A stretch of 64,000 nt of DNA from Siphlonurus alternatus (lineage: Eukaryota; Arthropoda; Insecta; Ephemeroptera; Siphlonuridae): positions 50,120,829 through 50,184,828 of the forward strand of contig OX463778.1 in the NCBI GenBank assembly GCA_949825025.1, in the 5' to 3' direction. A program made the position numbers and the translations under genes. Below the pieces are notes generated by a model. That model saw only the letters and a program-made list of their open reading frames with translations, made no database searches and was not told where the DNA came from. Below, piece after piece: positions 1 to 13,559 of the stretch (position 1 is the stretch's first letter; each line of letters begins with the position of its first letter).

Positions 1-222
1 AAGAGTAGGCGGCGAAGCTGGGCTCAGAATGTGCAGACATGACTGGAACTTGCTATGGAAATATAAGAAAAAAAAATATTAATAATACTATAATAATGTA
101 GGTGATTAAAAAATAGCATTATTTTTCTTTTTTTAATGAAGTTATTAGAATATGCTCTACTGCATGGTATTGAAATTTTCACTTAATTTCATACTTGACT
201 TTTCATATCGTTAATTTTTTAG

Positions 223-444
223 GATTTAAGAGGATTTTGTACTTACTTGGTCGCGAAAGCAAAACAATGCAAACTGCAGCAAATCGAAGTCTTGAAAGAC
301 GGCGAACTACTTCAGATGCTTGCTATAGCAGTTCGCGGGTTCCACCAGGAAGGTATGATCCCCAACTTGGATGCAGCTCGAGTGGACACTGGCACAACCA
401 TCAGCTTATATACTCCCCGCAATGACACTTTTTTGACGATTTAA
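223..444 (+). CDS. Probable terminal coding exon of a gene entering from the left
   Basis: An acceptor (TTTTTTAG at about 215-222) is followed by an open frame of 73 codons from GAT at 223 to a TAA at 442-444. The translation (start DLRGFCTYLVAKAKQ, end TPRNDTFLTI) looks like ordinary globular protein: mixed residues, a Cys pair, and an amphipathic stretch around LQQIEVLKDGELLQML. Its base composition is more balanced than that of the flanks. The first 40 or so bases of the window are also GC-richer and may hold the end of the preceding exon, but I could not fix a donor. I do not recognise the protein. The reading as a last exon rests on the acceptor plus the uninterrupted frame. Confidence 0.5.
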   Translation, partial: DLRGFCTYLVAKAKQCKLQQIEVLKDGELLQMLAIAVRGFHQEGMIPNLDAARVDTGTTISLYTPRNDTFLTI

Positions 445-1960
445 CGTCGTTAGCTGTAGTTAATCCAATCTAGCTTTGCGAAGCTCAGCAGAAACCTTGC
501 AGTATAATATATCTAGGAATAAGAAAACTCTCTCGAGTACAGAAGTGTCAAATCAATATTATGGTAAATTAGAATAGCATTCCATCTTTAATTAATACAC
601 CAAGAAACTAATTACTTTTGCATACTTTTAAAAATTAACAAATATTTCGTTCAATATTAATAAAAATTAACACTTAAAAATTAAAAAAAAAACATTAAAA
701 GTTAATAACGATAGTAGAATTATTTTTTAAAATAAATATTTTCGATACATTTTATTTAATAACTTTTCTGTTTAAAATATTAGTTTGCTTAATAATTAAA
801 TTACGCACCATTGCGCAGTCATGCTATTAGTTTTGTTTTTAAGTAGCAATGTAAAAATAACTTTTTTATACCAATTTTGATATAAAACTGTCAGATAATA
901 TAATGCTTATACCAATAGCAGAATATGCTGTAATAAGCTAACATTGTAATAAAATAAGAAAAATATAAAAATTACGTATATTAAATAAAAAAAAGTAGGT
1001 ACTTTTAAATTGGATTTATTTTAATATATAAAAAATTTAGACATTTATTGTGTGTCTGAGTATTAAATTTGTGCACTAATAAAAAACTTGCTACTTTATT
1101 AGAAAGGGTTTATAACAAATCAACAAATGCTGTGAATTTAAAGATTTTGTAAATATTAGCATAACTTTCATAATATAATAGTGGTTGATTTATTTTGGTG
1201 AGTTAATATTATGATATTAATGCCAAATCTTATAAACGTATTTACGTTTTTACGACACCTCACGTAAAATTTTATGTTTTTTGCTTCATTTGGAAATTAT
1301 AACTGCATGGTGTCAGACATTTTTTATTCTAATTTGTTAAGTTATCGTAATATTAAATAGTAGAGCCAACAGATATAATTGCACTCGCATGTGTAAATTA
1401 TACATATTATTTAGATTCTTTTATTTTTTTTAAAAGTCTTATTAAACTCAATGTTGATCTTACAATTAGAAAAGTAGGAAAGAAACATCAAAATCTGATC
1501 AGAATTAAAGCAACGTTTTTTTTTCCGATTTGTGCACCTCGACTTTAAACATAAATTGATTTTGCAGCAGTATTCAGTACAGTCATTATATCTTCAATAT
1601 CTTCATGATACTGCCACGAGCCAATACACAGCAATTGGCGCTCACTCGAAATATACAAGAAAAATGAGTTGAAAAGTTGTTTATAATTTTTCATTGTATT
1701 TATTTTTCATGTGTGTTATCAATTGTATTACCAATTTTTTTTAATTTAATTCGTATTGTATAATATTAAATTTGTTCTATTTTATTGTGAAGAGGACAAA
1801 TTATAGAAAATTATGCTGTGTGTATATATACTATACATTATTGTTTATAGAAAAAATTATTTTAAAAGCTATCGCAAACTCTTGGTGCGATGAGAATTTT
1901 CCCGGCCAAGAATTGTACGAATGTACCAGAGCGTACTTGAGTAGTCTAATCAAGTTCGCT
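445..1960. other. AT-rich non-coding stretch
   Basis: Very AT-rich DNA with no convincing gene. A 255-base open frame at 1772-2026 ends inside a dispersed repeat (1967-2100). Its central part (about 1870-1965) is less AT-rich and reads CDENFPGQELYECTRAYL, so it could be a relic exon, but no splice context supports it. Confidence 0.5.
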
Positions 1961-1966
1961 CTGAAT

Positions 1967-2100
1967 GTACAGTCGTCACCTCGAAAAATTTCGTTTTGCG
2001 GCCTTGTAAATCACCAGGCTTCGTAAGAACAACACAGGAGATGGGGAGATTAACAAGGCTTCAAGGGGGAGTAAATTTTCCAAGGCATCCAGTGTACTTA
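1967..2100. repeat. Short palindromic dispersed repeat, copy 1 (family D)
   Basis: Imperfect inverted repeat: the left end (GTACAGTCGTCACCTCG, then AAAATTTC) is mirrored by the right end (AAATTTTCCAAGG, then CAGTGTAC). The centre carries a CTTGTAAATCACC / GGGGAGATTAACAAGG pair. Related copies lie at 41097-41229 and 54958-55080, with fragments near 42270 and 51041. The size (about 130 bp) and the palindromic form suggest a small non-autonomous DNA transposon. Confidence 0.6.
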
Positions 2101-4000
2101 CAATGTATAAATAATAAACTAAAATTTATCTAATGAATGGAAACTCTTATTTCATAAAATGTGGTAAGTATAAAATTGTAGTCAAATGGACAATTAGTTT
2201 TTAATTCTTTGTATTTTTTTATCAAATTAGACAACAGTATTTAATTAACTGGCTATAAGATTAAAATAATTACTAAGAAATCAGTACGGAATAAATAGTT
2301 GAAGGAAACCTTACATAGTACATACTTTAACTTTAAGTAATTTGCTTGTTAAAAAAAATGACGTGCATGCATGCAGCGAGCAAGTAACACGTATACTGTA
2401 AAATGTTTAATCCAATTACACACACACACCCATACATTGGAGAGAGAGAAAGCACGTGCTTCTTCCTGACAAGGCAGGCACGTGGTTTATTTGAGCAATG
2501 GCCAATCTTGATTTACCTCGAACAAAATATATTGCTTAAAACACAAACCACAATAGAGGCTTTAAGTCAGCTGATTTTACGGTGTTCCTACCATCTATCC
2601 AACCTTGAAAAAAAACTGGAAAATGCTTTTTTTGCCATGAAAATATTTTTTTAGAGAATAATAAGCTCTTGATTCACCATCAGAAGACTAATGGGAGGTA
2701 TAAGATGGTTTCAAATTAATATTTTTAATTGATGCTGAGAAAATATTCACTATTACTTTTTGATATTTTACATGACAAATATCCTACGTTTTTTAAAGAT
2801 ATTAAAAAAAATAATGATTTACACTCCTATTTTACAAGGCAATCTGAAAATTATTTTATCAAATATGTGAAAAAAAGGTGGTAAAAAAAAACAGCTGTGG
2901 AGTCAAATTGTTTAATTCTCTATATACTACCCGAAAGTGTAAAAAAAAAAAAAATCAAAAATTTATTGAAGAGAGCATATTTTTAAGAATATAAAGATTT
3001 ATTTATATTATAATGTATTTAAATGTTAAAAATGTATGACGTTTCTTCAAAATTTGTGTATTTTTACTATTTTATGCAAATATGGTACAAAATATATGTT
3101 TTAAAAATTTGTGAATAATATGTTGTTATTTTCGTATAATATATAAATATAACAAAGTGCTGTTTTGTCATAATATATACACAATAATTTCGATTAGCTA
3201 AAGTAAAAAACTACTTAATTTCATTTTCTAACATGCATGGTAGCTTATGAAGAACACTTTTTGCCAAGATAACACTTGAAACCTCTTAGACAAAAGAAAT
3301 TGTTAATGATGTTATTGCTGGTAGGGTTCACGTTACCCCTCCCCCTAAAATATGTAAACATGTAAAATATAAATATATTGGAATAAAAGTTACTGAAGAG
3401 TGATAGTAATTGACTCTTGACAGAGAACGAACTGGTGAAATAACTTGATAATAAAGAATTACATGAGAATCATGGAATTAATTAAAAAAAAAACTTTTTC
3501 ACAATCCGAAGCAGTTGCTCTGATAACGTTATCCTCGTGAGTTGGTAGTAGTTAAAAAGAGTAGTAATTAAAAAAACTGTGCAATTAATTAATGCTATAT
3601 GGAAAATATTTATGGTATATACCTTTAAACATTTGTAGCAGAATATTTGTTTTTATTATGAAAAAATATACAACTGTTTTGATAAAAATTCAAATATGAA
3701 TCTTATTGCAAAGCTGTAATGACAATTGATATATATTTTACGTTTTGCAGCATGTCAAAATATTACTAACATAAATTATTAATTTCAATTAAATTAAAAC
3801 AACGTACTAGTATTTCAAAATGCAATAAATTCAACGTAGTTATAAGTGCAATATGTTCATCTTTTAAATATTCATAAGACTTCTTTTTAGACAGTAATCT
3901 TCGTTATATCTCTTTTGACATGTATGCACTAATCACATTTAAACACTGAGAAAAGGTGTCACAAACGAGATTATAACTATATTGTCGCGGTAGAGCGTAC
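2101..4000. other. AT-rich non-coding stretch
   Basis: No gene recognised. It holds a short CA run and a GA run near 2420-2450, many A/T homopolymers, and no open frame with coding character. Confidence 0.5.
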
Positions 4001-4152
4001 TGAGCCAACAACAGCTTATGGTAGCTCCCTCATTTACACATCATGCTGTAGTGATCTGCGGTTAATGGCTAGAGACGTACGGCTGCAGTGTGTAACTGCT
4101 GAGGTCACGCTGCTGGTGTGAGGTGCCTCGGTTCAGCTCGAGGTAGTAGAAG

Positions 4153-4461
4153 ATGGGAGCCACACCACTGATGGTCGTGCTTGACGGCACTTTTAATTGT
4201 ATCAGGTAAAATACTTCTTGTTGTTTATGTTGGTACTTTTGTAATAAATTTCACTGAATAATTAAAATCATAGTACAACCTTCGTTGTGACTTTAATTTA
4301 AATATTCCTTCCTCCTCATTCTAGTTACGTTAACACAGGGATGCCCCATCCCGGCAAAACAGCAAGGACACCCTTCAGGTGACCGCGACATAGGAGGTCG
4401 CCGGTTATGACAAGCTTCAACGTAAAAATGCTGCAGCGCCGCATTCTGTCATCGCTCCATA
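4153..4461 (+). other. GC-rich patch with possible small exons
   Basis: Roughly 3990-4470 is clearly GC-richer than its surroundings. An ATG at 4153 opens 17 codons (starting MGATPLMVVLDG) ending at a donor-like CAG|GTAAAA near 4206. A second GC-rich block follows an acceptor-like CTAG at 4324 and continues the frame for about 18 codons to a TGA, or to a donor-like CAG|GTGACC. Together these could be exons of a small gene or of a non-coding transcript. I see no recognisable product, so this is only a candidate. Confidence 0.25.
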
Positions 4462-4756
4462 AGGTTTGTTAGGAGAAAAATCTTATTTATTTTTTCATTC
4501 AAATTCTACGGTGCACAAAATCTCGAATATTTTTTATGTCGTGTAAAGTGATCTTTCCCGTGGCTCATGAATTATTAATCTTGCCGTTTATAAGAACCGT
4601 CGGAAAAAATTAAAAACCAGGTACCGCTGGGTTAAAGGATAGGAAGCTTGATAGAACATGTCGTCGCGCGCAGTTCGCGCGCTAGATTTTCATTGGCTGA
4701 GAGAATTGTGTCGTCAATGTTAAAGCTTCTCAATCGACTTGAGTGAGGTGGAATTC

Positions 4757-5329
<573 letters not shown>

Positions 5330-5969
5330 TGACATTCCATAATAATATTTATTTTTTGAATGATATGACCAACTCAGTTTTATCGATCTCAAATGTGCAT
5401 TCTTCCAATTTTGTTATTGAAAATACATGTTCAGCGATGATTTGCAGCAATTTCAAATCTCAACCAGGAATTCATAAACATGACTATTAATAAGAAATAT
5501 AGCATTAATATTCTATCATGTTGATTATTTTTTATTGAGCTAACTAGACTCAAAATATTAACTGTATATTATAAACATTTAAAATTAAAAAGTAATTATC
5601 TCCTGATTTGAATAAATATGCATACAATTTTTTATTAACAAAGTTTCAACACATTTAAGTTTCTTACAGTATTTGTTTCCTGCATGTGCCTAATAGCAGC
5701 TTAAAATTTTCACCATACGGCAGAGGTTGAAAATTAAGTTATGGGATTATATTATATATGTGTGAGGTAAAAATAGAACTTACTTACTTAAAATACAACA
5801 ATGAAAATAAAATTGCTATTAATCTAATAATTATTTTTTTAATTTAATTAAAAATATAAAGTGCAAAAATTTATAAAAATTTATGACATTTGCCATAAAA
5901 TTAAAGTATGTAGTATTTTATATTTTATAACTGTTTCCCATCATGGTATTTCTGTTTCAGAACTACTGC

Positions 5970-6193
5970 TAATTGGTTTACGTACTTTTCGTGACTACGT
6001 CAGGTACTTAGGAAAAGTCACGCACCTCTGCCGGGGGTATATAAGGTGCATTGGTTGCTCAGACCATTCGAGCCGAGGCCAAGAGGGTGATAACTTCATA
6101 TTCCTGGCAGATCGCCTTTACCAAGCATCTTGAAGTAGTTCGTTGTTTCAACACTTCGATTTTCTTCAGATCTTGTGCTAATTTACAATCAAG
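5970..6193 (+). promoter_or_regulatory. Opsin 1 promoter and non-coding leader exon
   Basis: TATATAAG at 6038-6045 is followed by an initiator-like TCAGAC at 6059-6064, so transcription probably starts near 6061. A near match to the photoreceptor element RCSI (TAATYNRATTA) lies at 5970-5980 with one mismatch. The leader exon contains the two motifs shared with the other opsins, TGAAGTAGTTCG at 6131 and CGATTTTCTTCA at 6157, and ends at 6193 at an AAG|GTAAAT donor. The leader is spliced to the coding exon at 6280. Confidence 0.75.
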
Positions 6194-6287
6194 GTAAATA
6201 AATAAAAATATATAAAGTATAATTATACATTAATTAATTTCATTGCTGATTAAATCATTTAAAAATTTCTTCTCTTCAGTTCCAGAC

Positions 6288-8916
6288 ATGTCTGTAGTCT
6301 CCGAACCAAGCTTCAGCGCATTCTCCTCATGGGGTAGCGGAGGAGGTTCGTTTGGAGCCAACAAGACGGTAGTGGACACGGTCCTGCCGGAAATGATGCA
6401 CCTCATCGACCCTCACTGGTATCAGTTCCCTCCACTCAACCCCCTCTGGCACGGAATGCTGGGTTTCGTGATCGGGGTCATGGGCGTCGTTGCGATCTCG
6501 GGCAACGCCATGGTGGTCTACATCTTCTCGACCACCAAGTCGCTCCGCTCGCCGTCCAACCTTTTGGTGATGAATCTCGCCTTCTCTGACCTCTTCATGA
6601 TGATCTGCATGTCCCCTGCTATGGTTATTAACTGTTACTACGAGACCTGGGTCTTCGGTAAGTTATAAATATTTAAAATGAAAACTAATTCACTAAATAC
6701 ATATTATAAATATATTTTTATTAAAATGTGCAGTGTCTTCATAAACGAGTATTGTATTTGCATAGTGCATCTATGCAGCTCTCAATATATTCTACTCATT
6801 TACACTAACTTTACTATACTAGCAATTTTTAATTTTGCATCAGATATTTGTTGATGAATTTGAGTCATTGAAGAATGAGACAAAAAAAAAATCGGTGAGA
6901 TTCTTAATTAAAACAATTATTAATTAATAGTAAAATTAACAATATATAACTACATTAACATTTTTATTCTGTTGCAGTTTTAAAAATAACCTTTATTTAT
7001 ATTTTCTCGTATGATCATTTTTAATTTCTAATTTGACACAGTGACACTACCATTTGACAACCTTCATAATTTTTTTTATTGCAGAACTGAATAGAGGGTG
7101 CCAAATTATGCTGTCTGATTCCTTTCACATTTTTTTTTAAAGTCCAGGGACTATTTTTAAAAAAATTATTGACATTGCAGCTACACCCTCTGGAGGCGTT
7201 TAGGTCCTATCCATTTTAAAAGATCTAGGAAGGCAACAGAACTCACTAATTTTTAAAAATAGTCCCAGGACTCATATCTGGAACAATTCATAGTGGCATT
7301 ATTTTGTACCCTTTTTTGCAATAAAACTTTGTGATGCAAGTTGTCACTTGCAGGCCCCCTCATGTGCCAACTCTACGCGATGGCCGGCTCCCTGTTCGGA
7401 TGTCTCGACATCTGGACCATGACCTTCATCGCTCTTGACCGTTACAACGTTATTGTAAAGGTATGATGATTAGCTGTATCAACATAAAAGTTATAGATGT
7501 AAAATAGAAAGCTTGGAATCAATTCATGAAAGAGTAACCCAAAAAATATGTCCAACGCTGTTCGCGTCATGAAGTTACGCTGCCATTAACCGTGGCTAGT
7601 GAGAAATTCCTTAATTCGTAAATCACGTCCTGTAATAATTTTCTAAGTCAATTTTATTATTTTTTTTATAAAATTTAATTTCATTATTTTACTAAATTTA
7701 TTATATATTTTTGCTCCCATATCCTGACCTCAGTTTTTGGATATTGGTTAAAATTAAAATAATCTTCCCAATAATTATTTATGGACTCAATAATTAACCT
7801 CATAGCTAGTGATGTTAGGAATTTATAAGCATCTCCCAAAGAGTTCGTAGCAATTCATCCCAGAATCTACCAAGTTATTACCGAGGAAGATTGCTAATCT
7901 GAATTTTTCATCACAGGGAATGTCTGGCACGCCTCTTACCAGCAAATCCGCCATGATGCGCATTGCCTTCGTGTGGGCCCTCTCCACGGCCTGGACTGTG
8001 GCACCCTTGTTCGGATGGAACAGGTGACAATTTTTACTCTAGGATGTTAAGTTTGGATTATTAAAACCTCTGTACGTGTGTAGGTACGTGCCTGAGGGCA
8101 ACATGACCGCCTGCGGCACTGACTACCTCAACAAGGACATGCTGAGCCGCAGCTACCTCATCTGCTACTCGATCTTCGTGTACTTCATTCCTCTGGTTAC
8201 CATCATCTACGCATACTTCTACATCGTGCAGGCCGTGGCTGCTCACGAGAAGGGCATGCGAGAGCAGGCCAAGAAGATGAACGTGGCGTCTCTGCGCTCC
8301 GCTGAGAACCAGGCCACCAGCGCCGAGTGCAAGCTCGCCAAGGTATGTTACAATCTCTATTCTTTTCCAATCCTTATATTCACGTTCTCTTCTGCTCTCC
8401 AGGTCGCCATCGTCACCATCACTCTTTGGTTCTGTGCATGGACACCGTACCTGATCATCAACTACCACGGTATCTTCGATGGCTCCACCATCAGCCCTCT
8501 GGCCACCATCTGGTGCTCGCTGTTCGCCAAGCTCAGCACAGTGTACAACCCCATCGTCTACGGCATCAGGTAATAAATTATCAAATATAATGTAAGACAT
8601 TATAATACTAATTTTATTTTTTGTGCTTAGCAATAAACCACTTCAATCAAATGCTAAAATAAAATAATAAATTTAATAAAATTAATAAATTTTGTTTTTA
8701 ACTTTCTTTATCAATTTTTCATCTTTTTTGATAACTAAGAGAAATATTTAAATGAATATGACCGAATTCGTTATTAATATTCATGGTGTTGACAGCCACC
8801 CGAAGTACCGCGCGGCCCTGTACCAGCGCTTCCCCAGCCTGGCGTGCTCCGCTGAGGATGAGAACGACACTGTGTCCCAGGCCTCAGCTGTCAGTGCAGC
8901 CCCTGAGAAGGCGTAA
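6288..8916 (+). CDS. Long-wavelength-type opsin 1
   Basis: Seven-transmembrane visual pigment of the pancrustacean long-wavelength class: it binds retinal and activates a Gq-type G protein in photoreceptors. Coding exons: 6288-6657, 7354-7460, 7917-8023, 8084-8342, 8403-8569, 8796-8916, all GT-AG, giving 376 residues, the normal length. Visible hallmarks are an N-glycosylation site (NKT) before the first helix, the opsin [11 protein letters not shown] segment, DRYNVIVK after helix 3, [14 protein letters not shown] in the second extracellular loop, the retinal Schiff-base lysine in SLFAKLST, then NPIVY and a C-tail HPKYRAAL. The ATG follows a spliced leader. Exons are GC-rich and introns AT-rich. 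A MITE fills much of the second intron of the transcript. AATAAA is at 9080-9085. The AKLST residues replace the AKANA found in opsins 3 and 4. Confidence 0.95.
7054..7346. mobile_element. MITE family B-like, within an opsin 1 intron
   Basis: The ends TTTGACAACCTTCAT and ATGCAAGTTGTCA are imperfect inverted repeats. Inside is the core shared by all B elements: GCAGAACTGAATAGAGGGTG, CTGGAGGCGT, and the mirrored AGGACT and TTTGCAATAAAA. The element ends only 7 bases before the acceptor of the 7354 exon. Confidence 0.7.
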
Positions 8917-10780
8917 GAAGCTTGCCAGACATTTCAAGACCTGATGAAGCGTATACCTGTAGCCTTCTTCTCTTGTCATTCTGGATGAAGCACGTTTTTT
9001 TAACGACGACTGTATCAGCGATTCACCTTTTTCATATTCCACTACTAGCACCATTATTATTATTTTTTTTTAGAAATCCAATAAATCCATTGTATCAACT
9101 AAAAAAAGTTGCTCTTTTCTATATTAGTTCTCCTAATTAGTTGGTTTATTTTTGAAAGGTATATACTTTTGAAATGAAATAAGATTTATCTTTAGCTTTT
9201 GCTAAAAGATTAAATCAGTATTTCTAGTACACATTCGCTCTGTAAATTTGTGAAAACTAGCGTCTATATATATAACTATTATTAATCGAAATAATAATGT
9301 AAAATTTCAGATTATTTTATTAGATATTGCATTCTAAAATACTATATTTAGATCAGACACCCTGAAAATTAATTCACTATAATTATTACTAAAGTATTAT
9401 TTCTTACTGACAAAATAAGTGTATTTGCTCTTTGGTAATTAAAAATAAAACACGAACAAATATTATATTATAGCATGTCATAATATATATTAAAGCATAC
9501 ATATCACTGCAGCAGAGTGATTGTTCCATAGCAATCAGATCTTATTTACACAGAAAAATACCATCACGCATTTACACATTATAATAATAATTGTATTTTT
9601 ATTTTTCATGCTTAATAGTCATAATTATCATAACATATTATACGGGTTAAGCCAGCAGCATTATTACCTAAGTCCTAAGTCTAAGTCTAATCTACCTAAG
9701 TCTTGTTGTAACTGTTTTTTTTTTGTTTTGTTAAAATGACGTAACCCATGTTGTACTTGTATAACCAGTGGTTAAATAAAAGAATTGAATTGAAATTAAA
9801 TTGAATCCATGCTTAGTAAATATTAAATTCAAAGTATTGAATTCTCAATTTCAGAAAGTCTATCAGAAATAATTATGTCTTCAGTTTCATAAACAAATAA
9901 AACAAGTACAACAGCGTAATAGAATTTACTAATGTTGTATTATTTTATTATATAAAGAGTTGCATTATAGAAAACCTTTTAGCTGCTATAACAGTTACAT
10001 ATGGTGGTAATATTTTATTAACAGATACGCATGTGCCAGTGGGGAAGTATGAGAAGTTTTGTTATTGAATATAATACATATATTTCATACTTTCCAATCA
10101 GTACCTTGATACCAACAAGCTTTTCAGTATACAAAGTATATTAGATATAGTTATATTTTCTTTTCTTACAAATCGCAAGTAAAATTGCGTGCAATATGTC
10201 ACCTTGAGGATATGCAACTTGCTATGCACCTTAATGGAGAGGGTTGCATATGTTGCAGGGGCAAAATAAAGCTGAGGATCAGTATTGATGCTTGTTGAAG
10301 TTAGCACCAACCCTAACGGTGAGATGATAGTGCAAGGCGGACATTTATTAATTGTTGTCAGTCAATAAGTTGGTGAACACTTCTCACCCTTTATTATACC
10401 TTATTTATACTTGAAGATATCATCTTTATTAATTTTTCTAGTGAATTTTAAGTATGTCTAGCTTGCCTACTCTATGCAAGTGTAGAATCTATAGCTAGGG
10501 GTGGTCAGGAAAGGTCGGAAACTATATATATATATATATACACTTATATATTTAATTTCCTAAAGTGCCTGACAATGACAGCAACCCTTTAGATGTAAGG
10601 ACATAGAATATAGACTGCATGGAGTACGAGGTTAAGATACCAGGATAGGATAGGAGATTGCTGTTGATAAATAGTATAGTGTAATAAGTTGAACGAATTA
10701 TATAAAAATAAAATAAATATATTTTAATATGCATAATTAATGTATTGTTATAACAATAAAACTTTTTGTGTGTTGATTCA

Positions 10781-10782
<2 letters not shown>

Positions 10783-10850
<68 letters not shown>
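10783..10850. repeat. (TA)n microsatellite
   Basis: About 34 uninterrupted TA units. Confidence 0.95.
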
Positions 10851-10854
<4 letters not shown>

Positions 10855-11230
10855 CGCAATGTTGTGACTGAGTATATAGCAATAAAAAAGGTTTATGTTA
10901 GTAGCAAATTTTGACTGAATTTACAATTTATAATGGTTTTGTAGGTATCTTCTGTATTTGAGACACTACCCAATTCAGAATGCAAAAGAAATAAAGAAAT
11001 TTTAAACGATCTGAATTAATTTATTTATCAAAAACTTTTCATGCCAATCACTGTCTAGATTGATTTTGCTATTTATTGCTCACTTCGTACAAAATTGAAA
11101 ACTATACTAGGGAATGATGAAAAACGCTCTAAAAATAAATATTTAAAAAAATTGTTTATTTTGAAACATTTGCACTGTACAGTTAATTTTTCATTAAACC
11201 GCAAGAGTTTATAAAACTCCCGGTTTGGGT

Positions 11231-11412
11231 ATATAGTCATATTTTATAAAAATATGGTATTAAATTTAATCAGTAATTAAAAAACAAATTATGTTAGACA
11301 TATTTTATGAAGACAATATGGTATTACATAAATACATTTAATCAGTAATTAAAAAAAAATTAAGTTAGACATATTTTATGAAGACAATATGGTATTAAAT
11401 TTAATCAGTAAT
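11231..11412. repeat. About 70-bp tandem repeat, three diverged copies
   Basis: Each copy contains CATATTTTAT, then ATATGGTATTA, then TTTAATCAGTAATT. The middle copy has a small insertion. There is no coding potential. Confidence 0.7.
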
Positions 11413-12121
11413 TTAAAAGTAACAAGTAGAGATATTAATGAAACTAAAATACAAAAAGACGTAAACATTAGATAAAACAAAAAAGTGAAAGATGAACTGA
11501 ATAAATTATAAAATCAGTAGAGCGTTTTTGATGCTCAAACAGAATACAAAATTGTATCATACGTTGTATTATGATTGTACATTATTATTATTTGACTTGA
11601 TAATACGTCGAATGAAAAATAAAATATCAACATTATATCGATTTTTTTCGTTAAAATTATAGATTTTATTTAAATTATTCGAACAATTGGTTGTACAACA
11701 ACATGAATCATGTCAAATTCTAAAACTAACAATCATGTATGATAACTATTAACCTCTTAATTGAATATGAAATCAATATGATCATGTTTAATAACTAATG
11801 CGATGCTAGCTGGATATTATTAATATAAAGTGATTCATATATGAACAATATACATAATGATATAATATATTAAAGATTAGAATTCAGAAATATATAACTT
11901 AATTGATGTAAAGATTTAAAATTAAATTATTACTCTATTATATAATAAAAAATATTTAGTTGTAAATTAATTGTGATTAACTGATGAGATGAATTAGCAT
12001 ATTTTATATGCAGCTATAACTGTACATATAAAATATATAAATAATATTGTTACTTATCAAGATATTGCTATACTTCAAGAATACGATGTCAACAAAATAG
12101 AACAAAAATTAAAACAAAATA

Positions 12122-12395
12122 AGGGACATTCACAAAGTCTTTATAGGTCACATTTAGGGCACGTTATTTTGAGTCTTGAAAAATGGCGTCTAAAATCGAT
12201 CCTAAAATCAAACTTTAAAAATGTGGCCTTAAATCAAGCCTTTTAAAATTGTAGCAGATTCATAGGCTCAAATTAAGACTATTATACATTTTTTATACTC
12301 GATTTAAGGTAAGGCTTGATTTTAGGCTCAATTTTAGACACAATTTAAAAAAAAAAATGCTTCATAAATATGTCCCTAAGGCTTTGTGGATGCTC
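12122..12395. mobile_element. Palindromic MITE-like element
   Basis: Ends GGGACATTCACAAAG and CTTTGTGGATGCTC are inverted repeats. The inner arms repeat the theme (TCTAAAATCGATCCTAAAATCAA against TTGATTTTAGGCTCAATTTTAGA). There is no open frame. It differs in sequence from the A and B families. Confidence 0.6.
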
Positions 12396-12876
12396 TCATG
12401 AACAATCAAGACATAAATTTTAGATGAATGTTACACACCAATTGTTGCTTATTTAGACTAAATTTTTTTGATATAAACATTAATTATTCGCACATGCCTA
12501 TAATGAACAATCTTATTTGCTGACACACTTGCAAATAGGATATATTATTATGCAACCATGCTAACAAGCAGCTTGCTAAAGACATTGTCAAGAAGCCTTA
12601 CAATAATATTGAAAATGAAATATTCATTTCCTGTACAAAAAATTTAAGACTAATTTCACATTAATTTGGTGTCTTTAAATACTATTTTTTACTTATATTT
12701 GATGTTACAATGAGTAATGTACTACTAGCTGTTATCACTAAATATTTCATTGATACAACGTTCTTTACAATGTTTATTTAAAGAATGAAGGAAAGTACGC
12801 TGTCAACAATTTTTAAGAGTGTTGATAATTTGTATGGCTTCTTGTTGCGTGCCTTAAGATTTAAAAGTTAATTATT

Positions 12877-13085
12877 TAATTTAATTGTTGAACTTCTTGA
12901 CTCATTGGTGTTCTATTTAGGGGAAGTAACCAACACACACACACATACTTAGGGGGGTATATAAGGGTTTGGTGGCGACAACGTTCAGTCGAGCGGTGTC
13001 CAAGAGGGTAGTAACGTTCCTGACTGAAGTAGTTCGCTGTTCTCCACACCGATTTTCTTCAAGTCTCAACGTCAGACAAAAAAAG
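12877..13085 (+). promoter_or_regulatory. Opsin 2 promoter and leader exon
   Basis: TATATAAG at 12958-12965 with a perfect arthropod-type initiator TCAGTC at 12985-12990, so the start is probably at 12987. An RCSI-like match (TAATTTAATTG) lies at 12877-12887. The leader contains TGAAGTAGTTCG at 13025 and CGATTTTCTTCA at 13050 and ends at 13085 (AAAAG|GTGAGA). Confidence 0.75.
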
Positions 13086-13559
13086 GTGAGAGATATGTCA
13101 CTGTAAATTGTTAAATAATTAATTTCAATTAAAATATGGATATATGTTGCAGTATAATTTGAGATTAACACTTGGTACGTATGTATCTTTAAAAAAAATA
13201 TATATTTTTTAAAAGGATCTAGAAATCGAAATAGATTTTGAAATCACACATGTATAGAATGTACAGAAATCAAATTTATTTAGAATATTCTGCTATTGTG
13301 CTTTTTTTTTTTTAAATGTATTACCGTGTTAAAATTTTTAATTAAAATTCATTCATTATTAACGTTTATAAAATTATACGTAAATTTAAAATATTTTGAT
13401 AACAAATAAGAACTTTCACTTAAACTATATTTATTTATGAAACTATGTCAATGGTGAACTGAGGCAAACTTTGTAAGCTACATTACTGCAATAATTGTCA
13501 AAGAGTCTTTGAAATATTGCTTAAAATGAAGTGACTTAACCTTCTTCCTCTTTGCAGAA

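Larger units (their letters stand above)
9090..12120. other. Intergenic AT-rich DNA between opsins 1 and 2
   Basis: No gene recognised. It contains TA runs at about 10525-10540 and 10783-10850, and about three diverged tandem copies of a roughly 70-base unit at 11231-11412 (ATATTTTATGAAGACAATAT ... TTTAATCAGTAATT). Confidence 0.6.

Noticed and set aside
1772..2026. Small secreted or odorant-binding-like protein frame
   Set aside because: Only two Cys, no signal peptide, and the 3' end lies within a dispersed repeat.
8061..8633. 190-codon reverse-strand frame over opsin 1 (and similar ones over opsins 2-4)
   Set aside because: Antisense of GC-rich opsin exons; crosses introns and has no family features.
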